Below are positions 1 through 6,715 of a DNA stretch of 26,670 bases, piece after piece. The notes under the pieces were generated by a model. That model was not told the origin of the DNA. It ran no database searches and saw only the letters and a program-made list of their open reading frames with translations. The stretch spans positions 1 to 26,670 of the forward strand of contig JAZRWQ010000036.1 of assembly GCA_045599805.1 (NCBI GenBank), written 5' to 3'. The stretch comes from JAZRWQ01 sp045599805. Lineage in GTDB: Bacteria > Bacillota > Clostridia > Oscillospirales > UMGS1783. The position numbers and the translations under genes are program-made. Positions within the stretch are counted from its first letter, which is position 1. Each line of letters starts with the position of its first letter.

Positions 1-357
1 CCATATAAGCGAGCAGTAAAGTCCGTTTATCACCCATGCGGCAGCCATAACGGGGATAGACTGCGCGAACGCCATAAACAGGTTTGCCGTACCGCATCCG
101 AAAAAGCCCACCGATACGAGTATGGAGGGGTTAAGCTTGTCGCCCAGCACTCCGCTTATAAGCTGACCTATGCCATAGGCGGCAAACAGCATCGAGGTTA
201 CAAGTCCGAGCTGTGTTGTGGTAAAGCCTTCTGTCTGCGCTATGGCGGAAATGGCGGTGCCGAAACCGTACCGTCCCGGGTATGTAAATATGTAGGCTAT
301 AAAGGCAGCGTAAAATACCTTTTCATAGTCCTCGAGATTTTTAAGTCTGCTCATCAT
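1..357 (-). CDS. MFS transporter, N-terminal part (cut by window edge)
   Basis: The minus strand reads open for 119 codons from a double ATG (355-357 and 352-354) to the window edge, so only the N-terminal portion is present. The protein begins MMSRLKNLEDYEKVFYAAF and shows at least three hydrophobic segments. A charged loop with GDKLNPS follows the second one, which fits the conserved loop 2-3 motif of the major facilitator superfamily and resembles the organophosphate-antiporter (GlpT/UhpT-like) branch. It would move a small organic solute across the cytoplasmic membrane. It has its own promoter, divergent from the cupin and alpha-galactosidase genes, so sugar or sugar-derivative uptake is a reasonable inference. 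The AAGAAGAG ribosome site is weak. The family is fairly sure; the substrate is unknown. Confidence 0.75.
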   Translation of the reverse strand, partial: MMSRLKNLEDYEKVFYAAFIAYIFTYPGRYGFGTAISAIAQTEGFTTTQLGLVTSMLFAAYGIGQLISGVLGDKLNPSILVSVGFFGCGTANLFMAFAQSIPVMAAAWVINGLYCSLIW

Positions 358-398
358 TAAGCTCTTCTTTTCTTGTTTTTGGGAATTCACACCCTGTG

Positions 399-427
399 AT
401 TATAACATTATGAAGGCGGATATTCAA
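399..427 (-). promoter_or_regulatory. Promoter of the MFS gene
   Basis: On the minus strand TTGAAT (422-427) and TATAAT (399-404) are separated by 17 bp, a good sigma-A type promoter about 40 bp ahead of the MFS start codon. Its -35 box lies only 18 bp from the -35 box of the divergent cupin promoter. Confidence 0.7.
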
Positions 428-445
428 TAAAAAAATAAAAATCTA

Positions 446-474
446 TTGAACAATAACAGTTTTTGCTGTATAAT
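446..474 (+). promoter_or_regulatory. Promoter of cupin and GH36 unit
   Basis: TTGAAC (446-451) and TATAAT (469-474) are spaced by 17 bp. The -35 box is part of TATTGAA, which is mirrored by TTCAATA at 423-429 in the opposite promoter. The two promoters therefore face each other across a short AT-rich spacer. Confidence 0.75.
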
Positions 475-513
475 ATTTTTAATAAAAACTACATAAAAGG
501 AGATATATGACCT

Positions 514-864
514 ATGGTAATGAGATCCGAAGACAAAAGCTTTGAATTGAGACAGTTTATGAAGGGCGGCGACGGCAGCGTTGCAATGCGCACCTTCAAG
601 CCCATCCCCTCTCTGCCCGAGCATTACAGAGTATTCGGCGAAATGCATATCAATCCCGGCTGCTCCTGCGGCAGACATACTCATACCGGTGAAAGCGAAA
701 TCTACTACATTTTAGAGGGCGAAGGCGTGCTGGACGATAACGGCGTTGAGAGAGTTGTCAAGGCAGGCGATATCGGCATCTGCTATGACGGCGAATTCCA
801 TGCCATTGCAAACAAAACCAATTCACTCTTAAAGGTTCTCGCAATCGTAATAACCAATAAGTAA
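514..864 (+). CDS. Small single-domain cupin protein
   Basis: This 116-residue protein is a single cupin beta-barrel with no signal peptide or membrane segment. Cupin motif 1 is visible as PGCSCGRHTHTGESEIYYILEG, with the two histidines and glutamate that normally bind a divalent metal, and motif 2 as AGDIGICYDGEFHAI. Stand-alone cupins of this size act as sugar isomerases, dioxygenases or small-molecule binders; the sequence does not decide which. Start 514 is chosen because GGAG at 499-502 lies 11 bp upstream; the earlier ATG at 507 is out of frame and reaches a stop within 13 codons. It is followed by a hairpin terminator and then the alpha-galactosidase on the same strand, so a role in handling the same sugar is possible. 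Confidence 0.8.
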   Translation: MVMRSEDKSFELRQFMKGGDGSVAMRTFKPIPSLPEHYRVFGEMHINPGCSCGRHTHTGESEIYYILEGEGVLDDNGVERVVKAGDIGICYDGEFHAIANKTNSLLKVLAIVITNK

Positions 865-870
865 AAAATA

Positions 871-900
871 TTATCCCGTAGAGATACGGGATAAATTTTT
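871..900 (+). terminator. Hairpin terminator between cupin and GH36 genes
   Basis: TTATCCCGTA (871-880) pairs with TACGGGATAA (885-894) around a GAGA loop, followed by ATTTTT. It sits only 7 bp after the cupin stop and 12 bp before the GH36 start, with no room for another promoter. It is probably a partial terminator or an mRNA-stabilising hairpin inside one transcript. Confidence 0.7.
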
Positions 901-911
901 AGGAGAATATT

Positions 912-2861
912 ATGGGAGATAAAATACTTTCCTTTACATACGGTTCAAAATCCTTCTCCGAATGCTTTAAGCTTGTAAGCGATGAGGAGAGCGGTACCGA
1001 AAGAACGCGTGTATGGCAAAACGGCGGCATTACCGTTACCAACGTAATGAAATCATATCCGGAATTTGATGCTTACGAATGGGTGAACTTTTTTGAGAAT
1101 ACCGGCAAAGACAATTCCGAAATAATCTCATCGCTCTGGGACTGCGACCATTTTGTGGCTTTTGAGCCGGAAGAAAAGCGCACTCCCTGCGCATGGCTTA
1201 AGGATGTTAAGGATACCATACATATAAACGCTCCGGGCGGAAGCGATCTTCACGGCAGCGAGTTTTACTGCAACACCGAAAGCTACCGCGATCTGCACTA
1301 TGTAAATCAGCTTCTCGGCGGCGACATAAAGAGATATTCCACCATCGGCGGACGTTCCTGTGACGGTCACGCGCCCTTTTTCAACATCCATAAAAAGGGC
1401 ATGGGCGTAATCTTCGCCGTAGGCTGGACGGGCCAGTGGCATTCCGAAATAGAATGTGTGGAGGACGGCATCGTTTTCCGCTCCGGTCTGGAGGACTGCG
1501 AATTTTACCTTGAGCCGGGCGAGAAGATACGCACGTCATCTGTCACCGTTATGCACTACGAGTGTGACGAAACAGATTCGCAGAACAAGTGGCGCCGCCT
1601 TGTGAGAAAGCATTTCTCGCTTGTCGGTCAGCCGGGCAGACAGACCGAGGGCACGATAAGCTGCAACCTTTGGGGCGGCATGACCACAGAGGAATGTCTG
1701 CGCCGTCTTGATAAGATATCCGAGTATAAGATAGACTGCGACCATATCTGGATGGACGCCGGCTGGTACGGCGAAAGCCCCGGCTTTTCACCCGATGAAT
1801 TTGAAGGCGACTGGTTCAATCATACCGGCGACTGGCGCGTAAACCCCTACACTCATCCCGACGGACTGCGCCAGGTTTCGCGCCGCATCCATGCTTCCGG
1901 CAAAAAGTTCATCCTTTGGTTTGAGCCCGAAAGAGTGCGCACCACCACGCCGATATATAAGGAGCATCCCGAATATCTGCTTTCAAATCCCGATAACCCC
2001 GACAATATGCTTTTGAATCTCGGCGATGAAAGGGCGTGGAACTACTGCTTCGAAACCCTTTCCGGCATAATAGATGAGCTTAATGTTGACTATTACCGTG
2101 AGGACTTTAATTTCCAGCCGCTGTATTACTGGCGCTATGCCGATAAGGATGGAAGAAAAGGCATAACCGAAATAAAATATATCATGGGACTGTATAAGCT
2201 CTGGGATGCGCTGCTTACAAGATTCCCGAACATGATGATAGATAACTGTGCATCCGGCGGCAGAAGAATAGATATCGAAACACTGCGCAGAAGCGTGCCT
2301 TTATGGCACAGCGATACCCAATGCCCCTCCAATGCGCCTGCCGAGGCCTGCCAGCAGCAGCTTATAAACTACGCTATGTGGATGCCCTATTTCGGCAGTA
2401 CCACCGGCAGACTTTATGATACCTATTACGCCCGCGGCAATATCTATCCCTGCACGGCAACCAACTATTCCTTCTCGCAGAAAACGCCCTTCGGCGACGA
2501 TGAGGAAAAAATGCTGTGGCTTAAAGGTATTATAGAAGAGGCAAAACAGATTCGCCCCTACTTTGACGGCGACATATATCCGCTTACCATTCCGGGCGAG
2601 GCGAAGGATACCTGGTCGGCTTATCAGCTGAACTGTCCCGAAAGGACAAACGGCATGCTTATGCTCTTCCGCCGCGATGAAGCTCCCTATGAAACCTGCC
2701 GTTTCTTTTTACGCGGTCTTGAGCCCAATACCTGCTATACCTTTATGGATAAGGATACCAAGGAAAGCTTTAATCTGACCGCAGGCGAGCTTAAAAAAGG
2801 CGTTGTGATAACCATTCCCGATAAGCACGCTTCAAAAGTGATTTTCTACAAAAAAGCATAA
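912..2861 (+). CDS. GH36-type alpha-galactosidase
   Basis: This 649-residue protein resembles glycoside hydrolase family 36 (melibiose/raffinose-type alpha-galactosidases), retaining enzymes that release terminal alpha-galactose. The expected parts are visible in order: an N-terminal beta-rich region, the barrel motif CDHIWMDAGWYG near residue 277, WFEPERV, a nucleophile segment YYREDFN with Asp398 in the place of the family's KWDMN aspartate, NCASGGRR, and LWHSD with Asp468 as the likely acid/base. A short beta domain closes the protein. There is no signal peptide, so it probably acts in the cytoplasm on imported oligosaccharide. At about 650 residues it is shorter than many bacterial GH36 enzymes (around 720). 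AGGAG precedes the ATG. The family is confident; the exact substrate linkage is inferred. Confidence 0.88.
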   Translation: MGDKILSFTYGSKSFSECFKLVSDEESGTERTRVWQNGGITVTNVMKSYPEFDAYEWVNFFENTGKDNSEIISSLWDCDHFVAFEPEEKRTPCAWLKDVKDTIHINAPGGSDLHGSEFYCNTESYRDLHYVNQLLGGDIKRYSTIGGRSCDGHAPFFNIHKKGMGVIFAVGWTGQWHSEIECVEDGIVFRSGLEDCEFYLEPGEKIRTSSVTVMHYECDETDSQNKWRRLVRKHFSLVGQPGRQTEGTISCNLWGGMTTEECLRRLDKISEYKIDCDHIWMDAGWYGESPGFSPDEFEGDWFNHTGDWRVNPYTHPDGLRQVSRRIHASGKKFILWFEPERVRTTTPIYKEHPEYLLSNPDNPDNMLLNLGDERAWNYCFETLSGIIDELNVDYYREDFNFQPLYYWRYADKDGRKGITEIKYIMGLYKLWDALLTRFPNMMIDNCASGGRRIDIETLRRSVPLWHSDTQCPSNAPAEACQQQLINYAMWMPYFGSTTGRLYDTYYARGNIYPCTATNYSFSQKTPFGDDEEKMLWLKGIIEEAKQIRPYFDGDIYPLTIPGEAKDTWSAYQLNCPERTNGMLMLFRRDEAPYETCRFFLRGLEPNTCYTFMDKDTKESFNLTAGELKKGVVITIPDKHASKVIFYKKA

Positions 2862-2931
2862 ATAAAAATGCCGTCCTTTGCGGAGTGTTCTAAAGGACAC
2901 TCCGCAACGAAATAAATCCCTTACGGGATTT

Positions 2932-3077
2932 GTGAAATGCGCTTCGCGCGTGAAATACGCCTTCGGCGTGTGAAATGCCTGCGGGCGTGAGTGGATTTAT
3001 TTCATTTCACATTGCGAAGCAATATTTCACAATCGCTATGCGATTATTTCACATTTGCCAAAGGCAAATATTTCACT
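2932..3077. repeat. Micro-hairpin array with GTGAAAT / ATTTCAC linkers
   Basis: Three copies of GTGAAAT (2932, 2950, 2970) are followed by four copies of the complement ATTTCAC (3004, 3024, 3046, 3071). Between linkers sit tiny hairpins with different stems: GCGC-TTC-GCGC, ACGCC-TTC-GGCGT, GCC-TGCG-GGC, ATTGC-GAA-GCAAT, AATCGC-TAT-GCGATT and ATTTGCC-AAA-GGCAAAT. The linker flips orientation midway, so the whole array is one large imperfect palindrome. Outer GAAATAAATCC/GGATTTATTTC segments also pair. Confidence 0.8.
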
Positions 3078-3097
3078 TAAAATACCAACTGAAAAGA

Positions 3098-3132
3098 AAA
3101 ACAGGCTGATTTTGATTGTCAGCCTGTTTTTA
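3098..3132. terminator. Symmetric hairpin with A and T tracts
   Basis: AAAAACAGGCTGA (3098-3110) and TCAGCCTGTTTTT (3120-3132) form a 13-bp stem around a 9-nt loop. The A tract before and T tract after make it able to work as a terminator on either strand. It lies inside the 2864-3220 element. Confidence 0.6.
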
Positions 3133-3219
3133 CTTATAAGTGCGCACTTACTCACCACATTCTGTGGTGGTCATCTCACAAAACTGTCCTTTAGAACACT
3201 CGGGTTTGGACGGCATTTT

Positions 3220-3990
3220 TTATGCGTCGATTGTATGCGTTCTGGCATATTCGGAGGGGGAAACGCCCATTATTTTTTTGAACTGCTTTGAAAAATGGTA
3301 GGCGTCGTAATATCCCGTCAGCTCCGCCGTTTCGGTCACTTTTCTGCCCGATGCCAAAAGAAAGGATGCATACTTTATTTTACATTTGCAAAGATATTTT
3401 ATGGGCGTTATGCCGTATTCCTTTTTGAAATTATTTTCAAGGCTTCTGACCGAAATTCCGGCGACTTTTGCAAGTGAGGCTATCGTGTAATCCGCCCACG
3501 GTTGCTTTTCCATAAGCGTTTTTATGCCGTCAAGCTTCTTTGTGCCCTTATGCTTTACGCTTACCGAAAGAATGATATCGTAAAGTCCCGATATATAATG
3601 CTGCATCAGCGCGGATTTCCTGTTTTCGTCCTTGATGAGCGCGGCAAGAGAAAGTTTTTCGAGATATTCTCCGGCTCTTTTTGATATAAGCCCCGTAATT
3701 TTACAGGGTATATCATATCCGTCGGTAAGCTCTTTGCCGTTTGCGGATAGGGTAATGTGCGCCCAGTTAAGCGTGCCGCAGTCGTCCATCCATATATGAT
3801 GGTATATGTTCGGAGGCACAATAAGGGTTTCGCCCTCGTTTATGTCTATATTCTTTTCGTTTATTCTGCAATGGTATTTGCCCTTGCAGACGTATACCAT
3901 TACGGTAAAGGGAAAGCAGCGGTCGAACTGTTTGTGAGGTGTTTTTTCTGCCGCCGTCTCACCCAAATGGAAAACATATTCCGAATTCAT
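3220..3990 (-). CDS. AraC family regulator (sugar-type, cupin N-domain)
   Basis: The 256-residue product has an N-terminal cupin-like ligand domain (about residues 20-110, with INEGETLIVPPNIYHHI typical of the AraC sugar pocket). A C-terminal double helix-turn-helix domain spans about residues 155-252: ASLAKVAGISVRSLENNFKK, then a second helix pair ending GVSPSEYART. It is a cytoplasmic DNA-binding regulator, divergent from the GH172 glycosidase over a 143-bp gap and convergent with the GH36 gene, so it likely controls one or both in response to a sugar. Its stop codon lies in the right arm of the 2864-3220 element. Its own promoter is recognisable at 4006-4034. The effector is unknown. Confidence 0.88.
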   Translation of the reverse strand: MNSEYVFHLGETAAEKTPHKQFDRCFPFTVMVYVCKGKYHCRINEKNIDINEGETLIVPPNIYHHIWMDDCGTLNWAHITLSANGKELTDGYDIPCKITGLISKRAGEYLEKLSLAALIKDENRKSALMQHYISGLYDIILSVSVKHKGTKKLDGIKTLMEKQPWADYTIASLAKVAGISVRSLENNFKKEYGITPIKYLCKCKIKYASFLLASGRKVTETAELTGYYDAYHFSKQFKKIMGVSPSEYARTHTIDA

Positions 3991-4005
3991 AAGATCACCG
4001 CCTAT

Positions 4006-4034
4006 ATGATACCTGAATTTGCATTGTATTTCAA
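4006..4034 (-). promoter_or_regulatory. Promoter of the AraC gene
   Basis: On the minus strand TTGAAA (4029-4034) and TATCAT (4006-4011) are 17 bp apart, placing the transcript start just ahead of the regulator. The -35 box overlaps the first CATTGTATT repeat, which would allow autoregulation. Confidence 0.6.
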
Positions 4035-4092
4035 GTAATTTTTTTGATATTTGCGATTATTTACATTCTTTTGCCTTTTTATACATTGTATT
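4022..4092 (+). promoter_or_regulatory. Pair of direct repeats, candidate AraC operators
   Basis: CATTGTATT occurs at 4022-4030 and again at 4084-4092, in the same orientation and 62 bp apart, close to six helical turns. The first copy touches the regulator's -35 box. The second sits where a weak -35 would lie ahead of TATACT (4108-4113) for the GH172 gene. Direct-repeat half-sites are typical of AraC-family binding; assignment to this regulator is inferred. Confidence 0.45.
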
Positions 4093-4133
4093 ATCCATTG
4101 CCTGTCATATACTTATTTCAAAGGAGTGATATT

Positions 4134-5936
4134 ATGATAGACGAGCTTAATGAATTATTAAACCCCAAAACTCTTCCCAATTTCCGTTTTGACCGCCGCG
4201 CTCATTACGAGGGCAGTATAGACAAGGCGGGCGGCAATGCCGACTGGGACTGGAATCTGTATCAGGACGGCAAGGGTGAATATGTGCTCTTTGAGCAGTA
4301 CGGACCGGGCTGTGTTTACAATTTCGTTCAGCACAGATTCATAGTAAGCGAGCAGCCGACGTTCAGATTCTATTTTGATGATGATACCGAGCCGCGCTTT
4401 GAAATAATGCCGAATCAGTTCGGGGAAAAATACCCGTTCATTACGCCGATTGCGGATAAATTCATAGGTCCCAAGCCGCAGGAGACGGAATACAGCACTA
4501 TCAGAGTAGTACGCTCCTTCGTTCCCATGCCCTTTAAGAAATACTGCAAAATAACGTCGGATATTCCTCTTCTCGGCAATCATACCGGCGGCGGTGGCTG
4601 GGGACATGTGGTATATCATACCTATACCGATAACGAGCCGGTAAGCTCATTCGATCCCGATGATCAGCGATACAGATTCCTTGCGCAGAAATGGCGCACG
4701 GTAGGATCCTTGCAGATAAGCGGCAGCGCAAAAAACGTCGGCGCGTTCACACTGAAACAAAACAGCGAAGCCGTTATTTACGATTCGAAAACAAAGGGCG
4801 CGATCTGCGGCATGAAGCTTCAGACGGCGGACTTTAACAGAGAAGACCTGTTGAATTTAAGAATAAAGCTCAGATGGGACAGCGAGGAAAAGGATGCCGT
4901 TGATCTGCCCTTCGGCGCTTTCTTCTTCAACGAGCTGGGCTATCATAAAACGCAGTATCTGTACGCCGGCTGTGATGCGATGGGCGGCTATTATAACTAT
5001 TATCCCATGCCGTATTTCGAAAACGCGAAGATAACCGTTTATAATGAGGGCAGAGAAATAGATTTTCTGTATGCTCAGATTTTCGAGTCCGATGCGGAGT
5101 ATGACAGGGAAACGTCGGGGCATTTCCGCGCATCCCTATACTACCCGAAAAAGCATACCAAGGGCTCGGACAGCATAATAGCGACCCTTGATAACGTTCA
5201 CGGACACGTGGCAGGCTCGATAATCACCGGCTACGGCATTGAGGACGGCGCACGCGCCGACTGCGAGGGCGATGCGAGAATCCATTTTGACGGACTGCGT
5301 ACGCCCTGCATCGAAAGCGACGGCAGCGAAAGCTATTCCTGCTACGGCTGGGGCTTTATCTGTCCGCCGCAGTGCAATCCCGTAAGCGGTTATGACGGCA
5401 GAGATCTGGAAATACATACCGACTGGAGTATGACAAGGCTTTTGCCGGGAGATGTATATCCCTTTAACGGTAAGCTTCATTTTGCCATAGAATCCTTCGG
5501 CAATAATGACGGCGATATGTTCCATTCCGGCGCCGTTTTCTATTATGGCGAAGAGGGCGCAATCGAGGAAAAGATCCTTGAATTTCGCAGAGGCTCCGAA
5601 ACACTTACCGCCTATTTCGAGGGCGATGACGATGATATCCCCGTTACCCTTAAGGGCGACAGAGGTGAAAAAATAACCCTTGAAGTCAATACCGACGCAA
5701 AGGAAATCATTTTAAGAAGAGTAAGCGATCAGAGTATGCGCGGCCAGAGAGCCGACGTATACCTGAACGGCGAAAAGCTTGAATATCCGTGGTACTGTCC
5801 CGACGGCAACGGCATCAAATGCTGGCTTGAGGATGAATACAGAGTCTCCGTGAAAACGGGCGGCAGACAGATAATCGAGATAGTGCCGGTAAACGAATTC
5901 AACCAGTTCGGAATCGATGTTTGGGTAAGGAGATAA
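4134..5936 (+). CDS. GH172 / DUF2961 family glycoside hydrolase
   Basis: The 600-residue product starts MIDELNELLNPKTLPNFRFD; the ATG at 4134 is preferred over the longer frame from 4044 because AAGGAG lies at 4121-4126. The first 300 residues match the DUF2961 pattern: GPGCVYNFVQH, then RFYFDDDTEPRFEI, GGGGWGHVVYHTY and later GAFFFNELGYHKTQYLYAG. DUF2961 is now glycoside hydrolase family GH172, whose known members act on fructofuranose- or arabinofuranose-containing glycans. No signal peptide is visible, so it is probably cytoplasmic. The catalytic glutamates cannot be assigned by eye. It diverges from an AraC gene whose candidate half-sites lie in the shared gap; the promoter boxes facing this gene are weak, which suits activator control. 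Confidence 0.82.
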   Translation: MIDELNELLNPKTLPNFRFDRRAHYEGSIDKAGGNADWDWNLYQDGKGEYVLFEQYGPGCVYNFVQHRFIVSEQPTFRFYFDDDTEPRFEIMPNQFGEKYPFITPIADKFIGPKPQETEYSTIRVVRSFVPMPFKKYCKITSDIPLLGNHTGGGGWGHVVYHTYTDNEPVSSFDPDDQRYRFLAQKWRTVGSLQISGSAKNVGAFTLKQNSEAVIYDSKTKGAICGMKLQTADFNREDLLNLRIKLRWDSEEKDAVDLPFGAFFFNELGYHKTQYLYAGCDAMGGYYNYYPMPYFENAKITVYNEGREIDFLYAQIFESDAEYDRETSGHFRASLYYPKKHTKGSDSIIATLDNVHGHVAGSIITGYGIEDGARADCEGDARIHFDGLRTPCIESDGSESYSCYGWGFICPPQCNPVSGYDGRDLEIHTDWSMTRLLPGDVYPFNGKLHFAIESFGNNDGDMFHSGAVFYYGEEGAIEEKILEFRRGSETLTAYFEGDDDDIPVTLKGDRGEKITLEVNTDAKEIILRRVSDQSMRGQRADVYLNGEKLEYPWYCPDGNGIKCWLEDEYRVSVKTGGRQIIEIVPVNEFNQFGIDVWVRR

Positions 5937-5938
5937 TT

Positions 5939-6457
5939 ATGGATCTTCTTTTCTGGGCAGGGCAGGGGCTGTCCTTGTTATCCAACGCCATACTGCTTGT
6001 TGTGTCCATTCTTAAGGTAAAACGCAAGGTACTGCTTTTGGCAAACGTTGCAATAAACCTATTGCTTGCCGCCTCCTACTTTTGTTTAAAAGGCTATTCG
6101 GGCGCGGTGTGCAGTCTTATCTGCGTTGCCGTTGTGGCGGTATTCTATTTCAAGGATAAAATACGAAAGCATATATGGATACCCGTGCTTTTTTCCATAG
6201 CCTTTATAGTTTTCGGAATACTCACATGGCAAAACCTTGCCTCGATTATTCCGGTTATCGGCAATATCATTCTCGTTATTGCCTTCTGGTGCGACAATGA
6301 GCCCACGATAAAATCGCTTATTGCCGTAGTTGCCGCTTTATGGATAATCTACAACATCATAATCCGGTCATATTTCGGCGTTATCGGGCAGTCCTTAAGC
6401 TTTCTTTTCAACATCATCTGCGTTTTCCGCTACCTGAAATCCAAAAAAACCGAATAG
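5939..6457 (+). CDS. YgjV-family inner membrane protein
   Basis: The product starts MDLLFWAGQGLSLLSNAILL and has about six hydrophobic segments in 172 residues with short polar loops, matching the YgjV-type small membrane protein family whose function is not established. ATG 5939 is preferred to the in-frame ATG at 5921, because AAGGAG at 5927-5932, inside the end of the GH172 gene, is correctly spaced for it. The gap to the GH172 stop is 2 bp, so translation is probably coupled and the two genes share one transcript. A link to sugar uptake or export would be a guess. No terminator is obvious before the next promoter at 6486. Confidence 0.75.
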   Translation: MDLLFWAGQGLSLLSNAILLVVSILKVKRKVLLLANVAINLLLAASYFCLKGYSGAVCSLICVAVVAVFYFKDKIRKHIWIPVLFSIAFIVFGILTWQNLASIIPVIGNIILVIAFWCDNEPTIKSLIAVVAALWIIYNIIIRSYFGVIGQSLSFLFNIICVFRYLKSKKTE

Positions 6458-6485
6458 TATCTTACATAAACTTACACCGTAATGC

Positions 6486-6513
6486 TTGACTTATTTTTAT
6501 TTGGTGGTATAAT
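6486..6513 (+). promoter_or_regulatory. Extended -10 promoter of leader peptide and symporter
   Basis: TTGACT (6486-6491), 16 bp, then TGG directly before TATAAT (6508-6513). This is a strong sigma-A promoter with an extended -10, giving a leader transcript of roughly 195 nt before the symporter start. Confidence 0.8.
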
Positions 6514-6542
6514 ATTCTCAAATAATTTAAGGAGATTAAATT

Positions 6543-6602
6543 ATGGAAAGGCTTCACGTATCCAACCGATATTATTACCTTTATTCCGTAAAGCAGGGAT
6601 AA
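6543..6602 (+). CDS. 19-residue tyrosine-rich leader peptide
   Basis: AAGGAG at 6528-6533 is followed at good spacing by ATG and a 19-codon frame encoding MERLHVSNRYYYLYSVKQG, stop at 6600-6602. Four of residues 10-14 are tyrosine (codons TAT TAT TAC CTT TAT). The stop codon is one base ahead of the upstream strand of an antiterminator. A strong promoter, a good ribosome site, a run of one amino acid and the adjoining terminator together match the layout of attenuation leader peptides. The peptide itself probably has no function; its translation is the sensor. It lies ahead of the sodium:solute symporter gene. Confidence 0.75.
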   Translation: MERLHVSNRYYYLYSVKQG

Positions 6603-6603
6603 G

Positions 6604-6661
6604 GGCAATTCGTGTTGACTGAAGCGTATTTTAGCGTATCAAAAGCCGCACGCATATTGCC
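6604..6661 (+). promoter_or_regulatory. Antiterminator pairing for the symporter attenuator
   Basis: GGCAAT (6604-6609) can pair with ATTGCC (6656-6661), and CGTG (6611-6614) with CACG (6649-6652). These pairings use up the left arm and loop of the terminator at 6646-6667, so the two structures exclude each other. A ribosome paused on the Tyr codons (6570-6584) leaves 6604-6614 free. A ribosome at the stop codon (6600) covers it. GCTTCACG at 6551-6558 may also pair with CGTG/GAAGC (6611-6624) when the leader is not translated. Confidence 0.6.
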
Positions 6662-6676
6662 GTGCGGTATTTTTTT
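6646..6676 (+). terminator. Attenuator terminator upstream of symporter
   Basis: CCGCACG (6646-6652) and CGTGCGG (6661-6667) form a GC-rich 7-bp stem with an 8-nt loop, followed by TA and seven T residues (6670-6676). It ends 40 bp before the symporter start and after a strong promoter, so it is an attenuator rather than the end of a gene. Confidence 0.8.
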
Positions 6677-6715
6677 ATTCTGCGCTGAATAAAGCATTCG
6701 AAAGGAAATAAAAAA

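Larger units (their letters stand above)
2864..3220. repeat. Compound palindromic element inside a split terminator
   Basis: The ends are long inverted repeats: 2864-2899 and 3185-3220 match at 31 of 36 positions, including a perfect inner 17-bp block GAGTGTTCTAAAGGACA and its complement. The outermost blocks (AAAAATGCCGTCC and GGACGGCATTTTT) look like the two arms of one bidirectional terminator for the convergent GH36 and AraC genes, with about 330 bp inserted in its loop. Inside are a 13-bp hairpin at 2878-2907, a micro-hairpin array (2932-3077), a strong hairpin (3098-3132), the palindrome TAAGTGCGCACTTA and a CACCACA hairpin. No credible coding sequence is present. It reads as a non-autonomous mobile or MITE-like element, which is an inference. 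Confidence 0.7.

Noticed and set aside
2932..3077. Possible CRISPR array
   Set aside because: The repeated unit is only 7 bp, the segments between are themselves palindromes of 10-17 bp, orientation flips midway, and no cas gene is in the window.
3055..3291. 78-residue plus-strand frame across the right half of the 2864-3220 element
   Set aside because: It reads through three hairpins and the AraC stop, has no ribosome site and no recognisable domain.
4044..4133. Longer N-terminus for the GH172 protein
   Set aside because: The 30 extra codons translate a hydrophobic, AT-rich promoter region without a ribosome site; ATG 4134 has AAGGAG at proper spacing.
6514..6715. T-box riboswitch upstream of the symporter
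   Set aside because: The leader is too short and no T-box consensus or specifier stem was found; a leader peptide explains the Tyr codons better.
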